A stretch of DNA of 64,000 nucleotides from Anaerolineaceae bacterium (lineage in GTDB: Bacteria; Chloroflexota; Anaerolineae; Aggregatilineales; Phototrophicaceae): NCBI GenBank assembly GCA_002699585.1, contig PABP01000034.1, positions 62,001 to 126,000 on the forward strand. The letters are read 5' to 3'. Shown here in pieces: positions 19,283 through 28,366 of this stretch; the first letter of the stretch is position 1, and each line of letters starts with the position of its first letter. The notes beneath the pieces are model-generated. The model was given only the letters and a program-made list of their open reading frames with translations, made no database searches and was not told the DNA's origin. Made by a program: the position numbers and the translations under genes.

Positions 19283-21104
19283 TCAATTCGAGGAAGAAGA
19301 ATTCGTAACTGAGATGAACCGAGATACGGTCTTTCGTATCTTCGGTCTCCTGAAATCGCATAAATGGCAGGTGTTCGCCTTCATGGCGGCAGTGGCCTCT
19401 GTCGCCGGCATCGAGGCCTTCATGACGTTTGTGATGAAGCTCATCATCGACGAAGGCGTCATGGTGCAGGACAGTGCCCGCCTCAACGAGTTGATTGGCG
19501 TGTACACAGTGGCTATGGTCGCGCTGGCATTAGGAGTGTTCACTTTCATCTTCTTTACGGCGAGCCTGGGCCAGCATGTGACCTATGACCTGCGCAAGAA
19601 GCTGTTTGAGCATCTGCAAACGCTATCGCTATCGTACTACAGCGCCACGCCTGTCGGCTGGATCATGTCGCGCGTGACATCTGACAGCGAGCGCATCGCT
19701 GAACTGGTGTCGTGGGGTATTCTGGACATCACCTGGGCGATAGCCAACATCTTTATGGCTTTTACCTTCATGATGACCATCAACTGGCAGCTCACGGTGA
19801 TGATTCTGCCGCTGGTGCCGATCTTGCTGTATGTCGCTATCTGGTTCCGCAAGCGCATCCTGATCCACTATCGCGACTCGCGTAAGTTCAACTCCAAGAT
19901 CACGGGCCAGTACAACGAGATGATCACTGGCGTACGTGTCATCAAGGCGCTGAACCGTGAAGCGACTTCGCTGCAAGAGTTCGGTGATGTATCGCGCGAT
20001 ATGTACAAATCGTCGTATCGTGCCGCCTGGTACAGCGCGTTGTTCCTGCCCGCCGTACAGATCCTGAGCGCGATTGTGGTGGGCATCATCATCTATGTGG
20101 GTGGTGTGCAGTTAGGCGACCCGGTCGCGGGCATGACGATTGGTGGCATCACGGCCTTCGTCAACTATATCACCTTCATCATGTGGCCGATCCAGGACAT
20201 GGCGCGCGTGTATGCCAGTATGCAGCATGCGGTGGCCTCTGCGGAGCGTTCATTCAGCTTGCTGGATACCAAAGCGGACCTCGTGGACAAACCCAACGCA
20301 ACCGATCCGGGTACCATCCGCGGTGACATCGTCTTTGAAGATGTGACGTTCTACTATGACGAGAAGAATCCGGTTCTGTCGGACTTCAGCCTGTCGCTGA
20401 AAGCGGGCGAGACGGTCGCCTTGGTGGGCCATACCGGCAGCGGTAAATCCACGCTGGTGAACCTGATCTGTCGCTTCTATGAGCCGGTCAAGGGCCGCAT
20501 CCTGATTAACGGCATGGACTACACCGACATGACCATTGAAGCAATCCAGTCGCGCATTGGTATGGTCTTGCAGACGCCGCACCTGTTCAGCGGGACCGTG
20601 CTGGAGAACATTCAGTATGGTCGTCTGGACGCCACCCGTGAAGAAGTCATCGAAGCGGCTAAGATGGCCGGGGCCCATGAGTTCATCGAAAATCTGGAAG
20701 ATGGTTACGATGAGGCTGTGGGTGAGGGCGGTAGCCTGCTCTCCGTCGGTCAGAAGCAGCTTATCAGCATCGCCCGTGCGATCCTCTCCAAGCCGGAGAT
20801 CTTCATCATGGACGAGGCGACCAGCTCGGTCGATACGCTGACGGAAGCCCTGATTCAGCAGGGTATGGACCTGCTCATGCAGGGCCGCACGAGCTTCATC
20901 ATCGCCCACCGCCTGAGCACCATCAAGAGTGCCGACCGCATCGTCGTGCTGGAAAATGGCCGCATCATCGAGATGGGCACGCACAGCGAACTGCTGCGCC
21001 AGCATGGCCACTACTACAACCTGTATACCAAGCAGTTCCGGTCACAGCGCTCGGCAGACTACGAAACAGAGGGCAGCGCGCCCGATGTGGTCCAACCTGC
21101 GTAA
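19269..21104 (+). CDS. Heterodimeric ABC exporter, subunit B (degenerate signature)
   Basis: 611 aa, membrane domain (about 35-325) plus nucleotide-binding domain (355-590). Walker A is GHTGSGKST, Walker B IFIMDEATSSVD with the catalytic Glu, and H-loop FIIAHRLSTI. The ABC signature is LSVGQKQLISIAR, where Val replaces the first Gly of LSGGQ. With subunit A this gives one consensus and one degenerate ATP site, as in TM287/288 and BmrCD. GTG 19269 is chosen because CAGGAGGAG lies 5 nt upstream within the previous gene. The two genes overlap by 14 nt, so translation is coupled. Confidence 0.92.
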   Translation: MPEHNQFEEEEFVTEMNRDTVFRIFGLLKSHKWQVFAFMAAVASVAGIEAFMTFVMKLIIDEGVMVQDSARLNELIGVYTVAMVALALGVFTFIFFTASLGQHVTYDLRKKLFEHLQTLSLSYYSATPVGWIMSRVTSDSERIAELVSWGILDITWAIANIFMAFTFMMTINWQLTVMILPLVPILLYVAIWFRKRILIHYRDSRKFNSKITGQYNEMITGVRVIKALNREATSLQEFGDVSRDMYKSSYRAAWYSALFLPAVQILSAIVVGIIIYVGGVQLGDPVAGMTIGGITAFVNYITFIMWPIQDMARVYASMQHAVASAERSFSLLDTKADLVDKPNATDPGTIRGDIVFEDVTFYYDEKNPVLSDFSLSLKAGETVALVGHTGSGKSTLVNLICRFYEPVKGRILINGMDYTDMTIEAIQSRIGMVLQTPHLFSGTVLENIQYGRLDATREEVIEAAKMAGAHEFIENLEDGYDEAVGEGGSLLSVGQKQLISIARAILSKPEIFIMDEATSSVDTLTEALIQQGMDLLMQGRTSFIIAHRLSTIKSADRIVVLENGRIIEMGTHSELLRQHGHYYNLYTKQFRSQRSADYETEGSAPDVVQPA

Positions 21105-21167
21105 GGGCTTGGCAGGCTCTCAGCCGGATTGAGGGTCACATATCGGGGATTTATCAAAGGATTAATG

Positions 21168-21193
21168 GGGCGCAGCTCAGGCTGCGTCCTTTT
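21168..21193 (+). terminator. Rho-independent terminator after the exporter pair
   Basis: GGGCGCAGC (21168-21176), loop TCAG, GCTGCGTCC (21181-21189), then TTTT. One G-T pair in the stem. Confidence 0.75.
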
Positions 21194-21312
21194 GGTTCCG
21201 TTTGTTTTGTGCAAAACGATAGTGTTTTCTGATGAATCTTTAGCTGGTAGGGCAGGTTGCACCCTGTTACACTAACGGCTGTCTGCGTCTAATGTATGGA
21301 GGATAATCACCA

Positions 21313-23097
21313 ATGCGTAAGACGCTTTTACCCGGCTTGCTGCTGCTGAGCGCACTCATAATCATCTGGATGCCAGCACAGGGGCAGGGCACGTCCATTC
21401 TGGACATTGTCGAAAGTAATGAAGACCTGACGACCCTGGCGACAGCGCTGGAACTGGTCGATGACGATATTCGCGATCAGTTGGATGGCAGTACGCCTTT
21501 GACGCTGCTGGCCCCAACCAATGTCGCTTTTGTTAATGTGGCCAGCGCGCTCGATGTGCCACTCGATGATTTGTTGCTAAACCGCGATGTGCTCACGCAG
21601 ATCGTACAATACCATATCATCCCCGGACGCATCAGCCAGGTGGCGCTGCAAGCCCGCGTGGGTGAAGTGCTGCCGACCCAGCTTGCCGGGGCCTTTGTCA
21701 GCATCAACGAGCGCGAAACTGGCGTGCTGGCGTTTAATGGCATTGGCGATGTCCAGGAAGCGGACATCACGGCCAGCAATGGCATCATTCATATTCTGGA
21801 TGATGTGCTGCTGAACCGCGTCATCACGGAAACCCTGGCTAACCAACCCGTGCCATCCGGTACGCAAACCCCGGAACCCACGCCGCAGTCGCCCGAAACG
21901 GCTGAAGAAACGGCTGAAGCCCCGGACGCAACAACCGATGCGACCCCGGCGCCAGCGACTGAACCCGGTGCTGAAGAAGCCACCCCGACCGAAGCCATCG
22001 TACAGATGGTTGATGTGCGTTTTTTCCATCTGGCATCGGACATGTTGGCGGTGGATGTGTTTATCAATGGCAACCTGGCCCTGGTCGACCTGGGCTATGG
22101 CGAAACCAGCTTCTATGTCGAGGTTCCGGCTGGTACAACTGATCTGGTGATTACGGCCAGTGGTGCCAGTATCAGCGATGCTCTGCTGCAACAGGTCAGC
22201 TTCCCGATTGATGCATCTGGCTCCCAGACCATCGCTATTATCGGCTCCCTGGAAGCGTCCAGCCTGGGTTTTGTCAAGCTTGATAGCGCCTTCCCAATGG
22301 TGCCGGAAGATCATGTGCGGCTGTTGTTTTACAATGCCCTGACCGATGTGCCTGCTGTCGATGTCATGGTCGATGAGGTGCGCCTCTCGCGTTTGGAGCG
22401 CTACCAGACGACCACTTTTGAACTGCCGTATGACGAGTTTGAATATGCCATTGAACTGGTCCCGGTTGGGGATGCCAGCGATGCCCTGAGCATTCTGGCT
22501 GAGGACGTCAGCCCCAATGCGACCTACTTCATCGGCGTGGTGGGGTCTGCGGAAGCGCCGCAATTGCTGTTTTATGTGCTGAATGCCGCCGATGCGGTCG
22601 CCATCAGCGACCCGTATGAGGCCGATACGGAACCCAATCTGTACGCGCTGGCATCCAGCGCCAACAACTTGACGCTGTTCCGGCAAGCGCTGCGGGCGGC
22701 CCCCTTGACCAGCCGCCTCTTGCGGTCCGATGGCGAGTACACGGTGCTCGCCCCAACCGATCAGGCCTTTATTGATCTGGCGGCCAGTGCTGGTATGGAC
22801 ATCGAAACACTGCTGCAAGATGGCCCTTTGCTCGTCGATATCCTCTCGTATCACATTCTGCCGGATGTGGTCGCGGCTGACGACCTGGCGACGTATGATC
22901 GAGAAGGGTTGCCGACCCTGTATGATGGCTATCGCATCGGCATCTTCGTCACCGAGGACAACGATGTGCGCCTGAATGGCCGTTTCACCATCGTCACGCC
23001 TGATTTGCAGGCCAGCAATGGCGTCCTGCACACTATCGACGCGGTGCTGCTGCCGCTGCCCATCTTCGATACACTCTTCGCCAGCGCCGCAAATTAA
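21313..23097 (+). CDS. Secreted FAS1 - DUF4397 - FAS1 protein
   Basis: 594 aa surface or secreted protein. Signal peptide at residues 1-26 (LLPGLLLLSALIIIWMPAQGQG). The first fasciclin domain spans about 30-175 (TLLAPTNVAF, IVQYHIIPG, ASNGIIHILDDVLL). A linker rich in Pro/Thr/Glu (about 180-230) leads to a DUF4397 domain (about 232-440; VRFFHLASDMLAVDVFING, VEVPAGTTDLVI). A second fasciclin domain covers about 450-592 (TVLAPTDQAF, ILSYHILPDVV, ASNGVLHTIDAVLLPLP). FAS1 domains mediate adhesion, so a cell-surface or matrix role is likely. GGAGGAT precedes ATG 21313. Confidence 0.92.
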   Translation: MRKTLLPGLLLLSALIIIWMPAQGQGTSILDIVESNEDLTTLATALELVDDDIRDQLDGSTPLTLLAPTNVAFVNVASALDVPLDDLLLNRDVLTQIVQYHIIPGRISQVALQARVGEVLPTQLAGAFVSINERETGVLAFNGIGDVQEADITASNGIIHILDDVLLNRVITETLANQPVPSGTQTPEPTPQSPETAEETAEAPDATTDATPAPATEPGAEEATPTEAIVQMVDVRFFHLASDMLAVDVFINGNLALVDLGYGETSFYVEVPAGTTDLVITASGASISDALLQQVSFPIDASGSQTIAIIGSLEASSLGFVKLDSAFPMVPEDHVRLLFYNALTDVPAVDVMVDEVRLSRLERYQTTTFELPYDEFEYAIELVPVGDASDALSILAEDVSPNATYFIGVVGSAEAPQLLFYVLNAADAVAISDPYEADTEPNLYALASSANNLTLFRQALRAAPLTSRLLRSDGEYTVLAPTDQAFIDLAASAGMDIETLLQDGPLLVDILSYHILPDVVAADDLATYDREGLPTLYDGYRIGIFVTEDNDVRLNGRFTIVTPDLQASNGVLHTIDAVLLPLPIFDTLFASAAN

Positions 23098-23182
23098 ATC
23101 CAAAAAGCATCGTTTTGCTTATTAAAAGCTTCCGTAGACATGCAGAATCCCATTGTATTTACATAGAGGTTAGGCAAAAAAG

Positions 23183-23608
23183 ATGCGTTTTAAGGTCGGT
23201 TGGTTAGTTCCACAGCATGTATTGGCGCTGACCCACTTTGAGCCGGTAGTCACGCCAGACGACTTCCAGCAAATTAGTGTGCAGACCGCAAAGGCCCTGC
23301 AACAGGTGACGGGACAGTCGTTCCATGTGTTGATAGACAATCGCATGATTGCCGAAACGAACCAGGCCACGCTTGAGATGATGTTACAGGCCTTCCCGCA
23401 GCTTGCTCGGCCTGGCCTGCGCTGGATCGTTGTTATCCTGCCGGAAAGCATCAAAGGGCAGGCGGGGACGATGCCCACCCAGCAAAAAGGGGATATTCAG
23501 CTCAAGTATGTGGACAGCCTGGAAGATGCTCAGGCGCATCTGGCGGCGGTCGATGAACAGGTCGATTGGGCGTCTGCTGATCCAGCCTTTTTTGTCGATA
23601 CCGACTAG
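23183..23608 (+). CDS. Hypothetical protein (STAS/SpoIIAA-like fold possible)
   Basis: 141 aa, soluble, no signal peptide. The pattern FHVLIDNRMIAETNQATLEMMLQ followed by LRWIVVILPE and a C-terminal SLEDAQAHLAAVDEQV resembles the small STAS/SEC14-like proteins often found in Chloroflexota, with beta-alpha alternation and a final helix. No confident family. GAGGTTAGG lies rather far upstream of ATG 23183. It is followed after 82 nt by iolB. Confidence 0.6.
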   Translation: MRFKVGWLVPQHVLALTHFEPVVTPDDFQQISVQTAKALQQVTGQSFHVLIDNRMIAETNQATLEMMLQAFPQLARPGLRWIVVILPESIKGQAGTMPTQQKGDIQLKYVDSLEDAQAHLAAVDEQVDWASADPAFFVDTD

Positions 23609-23690
23609 GCATTGCAGCAATATGCCGTGTATGATGATCCTCGCTGTAGTTCCATGACGGACGTTTGTTGATTCTGTAAAAGGTGCCGGA

Positions 23691-24572
23691 ATGACACTTC
23701 CCCCTCAAGAATGGTTGATCGCGCCCGGTAGTGGCAGCCCGCTGGTGACCCGTATCGCTGCCGAAAAAGTCGGTTGGGAACACCTGAATATGGTCGTACT
23801 GCGCCTATCCCGTGAGCAGCCTTTTGAGCTGACCATTGGCCAGTATGAATACGCCATGGTGATCCTCAGCGGTCGCTGCAATATCAAGACCAGCCGCGGC
23901 GATTACGACAACATAGGCCGCCGCGAAAACGTCTTCGCGGGTATGCCTTACGCGCTGTATCTGCCGCCCAACACGGAATTCAAAATTGAGGCGCTGACCG
24001 AGCAGGTCGAGATTGCTGCCTGCTGGACAGGCGTTGCCCAAAGCCGCAACCCGCGCCTGATTAAGCCGACCGATGTCACGCTCGATATCGTTGGCGGCGG
24101 CACGGCCACGCGCCAGATCAACACCATCATTCCGCCGGGGGATGCCAGCCAGCATCTGGTGGTGATGGAAACCTATACGCCTTCCGGTAGCTGGTCGACG
24201 TACCCACCGCACAAGCATGATACCCATCGTAATGACCCCAACGGCAAGCTGGTCGAGGCCAATCTGGAAGAAATCTGCTACTTCAAGTTTGATCGACCTA
24301 ATGGCTATGCTATCCAGCGCATCTATACCCTGGACGAGGAAATCGACCAGACATTTGTGGTCTACAGCGACGATAGCATCGTCATTCCCAGGGGGTACCA
24401 TACGTTGGTGAGCGCGCACGGCTACTCGACCTACAGCCTGCACGTTCTGGCGGGTTCGGCGCGGGCTGTCGCCGCCAGCGATGACCCGGCCTATGCCTGG
24501 GTGCGCCAAACTTGGACCCAGAAAGATCCGCGCCTGCCGATTGTCGACCACGGCATGGAACCGCTGGCGTGA
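23691..24572 (+). CDS. iolB: 5-deoxy-glucuronate isomerase (IolB)
   Basis: 293 aa, the normal IolB length; a double-cupin enzyme converting 5-deoxy-glucuronate to 2-deoxy-5-keto-gluconate in myo-inositol breakdown. The diagnostic segment is PPHKHDTHRNDP near residues 172-183, with metal-binding His, followed by LEEICYFKFDRPNGYAIQRIY and the second cupin strand IVIPRGYHTLVSAHGY. No other iol genes are in the window, so the rest of the pathway must be elsewhere or the enzyme serves another keto-sugar route. The stop overlaps the start of the VOC gene (GTGA). Confidence 0.9.
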   Translation: MTLPPQEWLIAPGSGSPLVTRIAAEKVGWEHLNMVVLRLSREQPFELTIGQYEYAMVILSGRCNIKTSRGDYDNIGRRENVFAGMPYALYLPPNTEFKIEALTEQVEIAACWTGVAQSRNPRLIKPTDVTLDIVGGGTATRQINTIIPPGDASQHLVVMETYTPSGSWSTYPPHKHDTHRNDPNGKLVEANLEEICYFKFDRPNGYAIQRIYTLDEEIDQTFVVYSDDSIVIPRGYHTLVSAHGYSTYSLHVLAGSARAVAASDDPAYAWVRQTWTQKDPRLPIVDHGMEPLA

Positions 24573-24967
24573 GCATTACTATCAGCCACCTCGATCATCT
24601 GGTACTGACCGTACGCGATATGCAAGCGACCTGTGATTTTTACCAGCGGGTGCTGGGCATGGATGTGCGTACCTTCGGCGAAGGGCGAGTTTCACTTCAC
24701 TATGGCAATCAGAAAATCAACCTGCACCAGCTTGGCCAGGAAGTCATGCCCAATGCGCAACATGCCGCACCTGGCACGGCGGACCTGTGCTTCATCGTCA
24801 GCACACCGATTGAGCAGGTCCATGCGCATTTGCAGGCGCAGAACGTCCCCCTCATTACCGACATCGTGCCGCGAACCGGGGCCAATGGCTCCATCCGGTC
24901 GATCTATTTCTGTGACCCTGATGGCAACCTGATTGAGCTTTCTGCCTATGAAGATGACAACGCATAA
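24569..24967 (+). CDS. VOC-family (glyoxalase-like) protein
   Basis: 132 aa, single vicinal-oxygen-chelate domain with two beta-alpha-beta-beta-beta modules. It begins SITISHLDHLVLTVRDMQAT with the first metal His, and ends SIYFCDPDGNLIELSAYED with the second-module Glu. NLHQLGQEVMPNAQHAAPGTADLCF in the middle is typical of the subgroup related to virulence-associated and fosfomycin-resistance-type VOC proteins. The GTG start at 24569 overlaps the iolB stop by 4 nt, and longer starts lie inside iolB. Substrate unknown. Translation is coupled to iolB. Confidence 0.85.
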   Translation: MSITISHLDHLVLTVRDMQATCDFYQRVLGMDVRTFGEGRVSLHYGNQKINLHQLGQEVMPNAQHAAPGTADLCFIVSTPIEQVHAHLQAQNVPLITDIVPRTGANGSIRSIYFCDPDGNLIELSAYEDDNA

Positions 24968-25697
24968 ACAGCGTGGCTGCTGGCCCTGGATTTTTGTTCT
25001 AGTGGCACTGGCGGGCCTCGGCCTAGCGGCGGGGATGTTGGCTTATAATTGGTACTTCGGCGTCGGTGAGAGCGATAGCAACAATGTTATCTATCGCTAT
25101 CTCATCAATCCGGCGGAGCGCCCCGGCCTGACGACCGAGGGCTATGTCGCCTGCCCGGATGCCCCCTTTATCTTACCATCACAGGGGCTAATCGGCCTAC
25201 TGTATGCCGACCCAGCGCGGCCCTATAATGCCACCCGCCGTCATACGGGCATCGATATTTTTGGCGATGGTCCCAATAACACAGTCGCCAATGTTGCCGC
25301 CTATGATGGTTGGCTGACGCGCCTGCCGGATTGGCGCAGCACGGTCATTATTCGCCATGAGGACCCTTTGCAGCCCGGTCGCACGATATGGACCTACTAC
25401 ACGCATATGGCGTCTACTGATGGCAGCGTCAGCTATATTGATGCGGCGTTCCCAGCGGGTACGACCAACCGCTTTGTCGAGCAAGGCACACTTCTGGGTC
25501 ATCAGGGGGATTATGGCGGCGATGGTTATTCGGTGGCGATGCACCTGCACTTCAGCATCGTCAAGGGCGATAGGAATGGTGAGTTCCTCAACGAAGCCAT
25601 TTTAGAGAACACAATTGATCCCACGCCGTATCTGGGCATGGAAGTGAATATTGCCGCTGACCCCAAATTCCCGATTCGTTGTGCTTCGGCCTCATAG
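24948..25697 (+). CDS. M23-family (LytM-type) metallopeptidase, membrane anchored
   Basis: 249 aa. A short cytoplasmic start and a membrane segment at about residues 11-32 (WPWIFVLVALAGLGLAAGMLAY) are followed by the extracytoplasmic peptidase. Zinc motifs are HTGIDI (HxxxD, about residue 98) and MHLHFSIV (HxH, about 200), with YYTHMA between them. Members of this family cut peptidoglycan cross-bridges. The first codons overlap the end of the VOC gene. ATG 24948 and ATG 24954 are both possible starts, and neither has a strong ribosome site. Confidence 0.82.
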   Translation: MKMTTHKQRGCWPWIFVLVALAGLGLAAGMLAYNWYFGVGESDSNNVIYRYLINPAERPGLTTEGYVACPDAPFILPSQGLIGLLYADPARPYNATRRHTGIDIFGDGPNNTVANVAAYDGWLTRLPDWRSTVIIRHEDPLQPGRTIWTYYTHMASTDGSVSYIDAAFPAGTTNRFVEQGTLLGHQGDYGGDGYSVAMHLHFSIVKGDRNGEFLNEAILENTIDPTPYLGMEVNIAADPKFPIRCASAS

Positions 25698-25752
25698 ATA
25701 TAGTATTTCGTATAGTCATGTAAACTAGGCGAGCCAGAACAGTGCGGTCGTC

Positions 25753-25802
25753 CCGGAACGCTTTGCAATACCGGGGTCTGACTGCCTGCTTTTGCGTTCC
25801 GG
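25753..25802. terminator. Inverted repeat between convergent genes (possible bidirectional terminator)
   Basis: CCGGAACGC (25753-25761) and GCGTTCCGG (25794-25802) are perfect inverted repeats around a 32-nt loop that itself contains TGCTTTTG. It sits between the convergent M23 and SDR genes. The loop is long, so terminator function is uncertain. Confidence 0.35.
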
Positions 25803-25836
25803 CCCAACCGCGCTTGATAGACTGGCGTAGGGCGGG

Positions 25837-26568
25837 CTAGCCGACGAAGTGCAGCGGTAGCTCCGCGCCCGTGACGAAACGCCCCGCATCAGAACACAAA
25901 TAAGCGACCGCTTCGGCGACATCCTGTGAGGTGGTTGTCGTTCTGTTTTGCCAGCTATCGCCATGCAAGCTTTGCGCGACGGCTTCCGTCAGCGTTTCGA
26001 TTTCTGCAACCGGACCGGGGGCGACCACGTTCATCGTCACACCCTGCGACCATGCCTGCGAATGGGCTTGCAGGATCGCTTCGTAGCGGCTGGCTTTGGC
26101 GAGGTTATAGGCATAGGCGGGGGAGGGCAGGTTGTGGTTCATGCCGATGGCGATGATGCGCCCACTTTTTTGCTCGTACATCCTGGGGAGCAGCAGCGGC
26201 AGCAGATACAGCACCGGGCTAACTTCACGCTGGATGTCCTCAAGAGCAGTATCGGGGTCGAGGGTATCGGGTGGCTCCGGGTGCCAGCCGCCACCGGGAT
26301 TGATGACGCAAATATCGACCTGCTTGAAGTTTTGCAGCGTGGTATCTACCAGATGCTGACAACCCTCTTTGCTGAAAATATCGGCTTGCACAGTGATGGC
26401 ACTGCCGCCGTGAGCCGTGATATATGCCGCCACCGCAAATGCGGCTTCCGCATTGCTATGGAAGCCGACAACAACCCGCGCTCCTTCACGAGCCAGTGTC
26501 AGGGCGGTGCTGCGCCCAATGCCGCTGCTGGCCCCGGTGACGATGGCGACTTTCCCCGCGCTGTTCAT
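25837..26568 (-). CDS. SDR-family oxidoreductase lacking the usual catalytic Ser
   Basis: 243 aa classical short-chain dehydrogenase fold. The cofactor motif is TGASSGIG (about residues 10-17). VINPGGG stands where most relatives have NNAG. The YxxxK motif is present (AYNLAKAS, about 151-158). In the strand before it the usual SS/ISS is replaced by AIGMNHN, so the catalytic Ser appears to be missing. That would make it a binding protein or an atypical enzyme. I use ATG 26568 (MNSAGKVAIVTG); a TTG at 26580 is in frame. It is single and convergent with the M23 gene. Confidence 0.82.
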   Translation of the reverse strand: MNSAGKVAIVTGASSGIGRSTALTLAREGARVVVGFHSNAEAAFAVAAYITAHGGSAITVQADIFSKEGCQHLVDTTLQNFKQVDICVINPGGGWHPEPPDTLDPDTALEDIQREVSPVLYLLPLLLPRMYEQKSGRIIAIGMNHNLPSPAYAYNLAKASRYEAILQAHSQAWSQGVTMNVVAPGPVAEIETLTEAVAQSLHGDSWQNRTTTTSQDVAEAVAYLCSDAGRFVTGAELPLHFVG

Positions 26569-26740
26569 TTTTAGGTCCAATCTGTGGGATACGTTTTGTA
26601 TGTATTATATACAGGTATAACAACGTGAGATGCCTTACAAATGGCGTATAAACTACCCACGAATTACACACATACATCACAACTTGAAAATGATACTATC
26701 GTATTCTAGCAATAGGATGTGTATGCGCGCCCGGTTGATG

Positions 26741-26746
26741 TATAAT
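26741..26746 (+). promoter_or_regulatory. Candidate -10 box for the tat operon
   Basis: A perfect TATAAT lies 58 nt upstream of the TatB-like start, within the 223-nt divergent gap shared with the SDR gene. The hexamer 17 nt upstream (TGTGTA) is a poor -35 match. Confidence 0.4.
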
Positions 26747-26803
26747 CGGGCCAAATAGAAACCAGTGTTGTTGAAGTAAAACGGCTTTTAAGGAGTCCAC
26801 CGT

Positions 26804-27490
26804 ATGAACATCTTCGGTATCGGTGGTGCCGAATTTATCGTCATCCTGATAATTATGTTGATCATTGCCGGCCCCAAACGCATGGCGACCTGGGCGGTCA
26901 TCATGGGTAAATACGTAGGGAAACTGCGCGTGATGTGGTCGGAAGTTGTCGATGTGGTGCAGAAAGAAATCGACGAGGCGGGTGTTGACGTCAAACTGCC
27001 GAAAGACCTGCCCACACGTCAGAACATTAGCAAGATGATAACCGACGTCGCCAAGCCGATCTCTCAGCCGCTAGAAGAGATGGGCAAGCAGCTAGAAAAA
27101 GACGTGCAAGAAGACGTCAAAGCCCTCAAGAGCGTTTCCAAAGAGATGGATCCCAAGCGAATTTCCAAGTCCTCACAGTCGGTGATGGGCAAAGCAGCAG
27201 ATCAAGACACGGCAGACCAAGACACAGCAGATCAAGACGCAGCAGAAAAAGCGGCAGCAGAAAATGACATTGAACTCAAGTCAGATGTCGTTGCTAAAAA
27301 TAGCTACCAGGAACGGGCGAAAGCGGCCTATGCCGCTGCTGGCCTGGGCGCCTGGGGCAATAATGGCAAAAGCGACAATGGCGCCGACAAAAAAGAAGAA
27401 CCCGCCGAAGGGTTAGGCACCTGGGGACAGTCCGCTGCCTCTGATGATGCCTCCGATTCATCGGCAGATTCACAAGCGAAACAGAGTTAG
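26804..27490 (+). CDS. tatB: Twin-arginine translocase TatA/TatB-family subunit
   Basis: 228 aa. The N-terminus MNIFGIGGAEFIVILIIMLI is the Tat membrane hairpin start, with GPKR at the hinge (about residues 23-26) followed by the amphipathic helix. The long tail points to TatB rather than TatA. Residues 132-146 are three AADQDT-like repeats coded by 15-bp units, and the remaining tail is acidic and Ala-rich with two similar GLG(A/T)WG segments. AAGGAG precedes ATG 26804. tatC follows after 3 nt. No separate TatA is in the window, so either this protein is bifunctional or TatA is elsewhere. Confidence 0.88.
   Translation: MNIFGIGGAEFIVILIIMLIIAGPKRMATWAVIMGKYVGKLRVMWSEVVDVVQKEIDEAGVDVKLPKDLPTRQNISKMITDVAKPISQPLEEMGKQLEKDVQEDVKALKSVSKEMDPKRISKSSQSVMGKAADQDTADQDTADQDAAEKAAAENDIELKSDVVAKNSYQERAKAAYAAAGLGAWGNNGKSDNGADKKEEPAEGLGTWGQSAASDDASDSSADSQAKQS
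27197..27241 (+). repeat. Three tandem 15-bp repeats inside tatB
   Basis: Units GCAGATCAAGACACG, GCAGACCAAGACACA and GCAGATCAAGACGCA code for ADQDT/ADQDA repeats in the disordered tail. Copy number may vary between strains. Confidence 0.85.
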
Positions 27491-27493
27491 ATC

Positions 27494-28360
27494 ATGCCTC
27501 GTATACCTCGCCCACGCCTCCCATTCCGTCGCAAAAAAGACGTTCAGCCGCCCAACGATGACCTCGCTCTCATAGAAAATAGTGATGGCCAGGGCGCACG
27601 CATGTCGTTCTTCTCGCATCTGAACGAGTTACGCATCCGTGTCACACGCGCTTTCTTTGCGGTAGTAATTGGCACCTTCATTGGCTTCTTCCTGGCAGAC
27701 AAAGTGCTGGCAATTTTACAGGTGCCTTATTGTGAACTTGTTGAGCAGGCTGAACAATGCGAGCTGGTTATCCTTGGGCCGACTGGCGGCATTGTGGTGT
27801 TCTTCCGCGTTGCGCTCATGCTGGGTGCCATCATTGCCATGCCGATGATTACCTATCAGGTGATGATGTTTGTCTTGCCAGCGCTGAAACGTGGCGAAAA
27901 ACGTATTGTCCTACTCTCAATCCCGGCGATTACGATCTTGTTCCTGGTGGGCGTGGCCTTCTCCTGGTTCATCTTGTTACGGCCTGCGCTCGGCTTTTTA
28001 GAGGGCTTCCAGCCGACTATCTTCAAGCCGGAATGGACCGCTGACTTATATCTCAGCTTTGTCACCTCGTTGATATTCTGGATGGGCGTGGCTTTTGAGA
28101 CGCCACTTGTGCTTTTTGTGCTGTCGGTTCTGGGCATGGTGACCCCTGGCGCCTTGGCACGCAACTGGCGCATCGCCATTGTACTCTCATCGATTGCCGC
28201 CGCACTGATCACGCCAACCATCGACCCGGTGAATATGATGCTGGTCATGGGGCCGTTGATGGGCTTGTATGCCATCAGCATTGTGCTGACCTTCTTCGGC
28301 GTGCGTATCAATCGTGCCGGGCAGGTCGACCCGGATGTGCCATACTCCGCTGGCGCGTAA
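27494..28360 (+). CDS. tatC: Twin-arginine translocase subunit TatC
   Basis: 288 aa, six membrane segments; the receptor of the Tat pathway exporting folded proteins. The N-terminal extension of about 35 residues is basic and Pro-rich. The family signature FFSHLNELRIRVTRAFF (about 40-56) contains the signal-peptide binding residues. MPMITYQVMMFVLPALKRGEKR (about 117-138) and the Glu in VAFETPLVLF (about 197-206) are also conserved. ATC between tatB stop and tatC ATG leaves a 3-nt gap, so the genes are translationally coupled. A degenerate intergenic element follows. Confidence 0.95.
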   Translation: MPRIPRPRLPFRRKKDVQPPNDDLALIENSDGQGARMSFFSHLNELRIRVTRAFFAVVIGTFIGFFLADKVLAILQVPYCELVEQAEQCELVILGPTGGIVVFFRVALMLGAIIAMPMITYQVMMFVLPALKRGEKRIVLLSIPAITILFLVGVAFSWFILLRPALGFLEGFQPTIFKPEWTADLYLSFVTSLIFWMGVAFETPLVLFVLSVLGMVTPGALARNWRIAIVLSSIAAALITPTIDPVNMMLVMGPLMGLYAISIVLTFFGVRINRAGQVDPDVPYSAGA

Positions 28361-28366
28361 CAAATA

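Noticed and set aside
21577-23103. 508-codon open frame antisense to the FAS1 protein
   Set aside because: The plus strand has two FAS1 domains, DUF4397 and a signal peptide; the antisense frame shows no recognisable domain and is typical of GC-rich codon bias.
25948-26574. 208-codon plus-strand ORF opposite the SDR gene
   Set aside because: The minus strand has TGxxxGIG and YxxxK motifs; the plus frame is a shadow.
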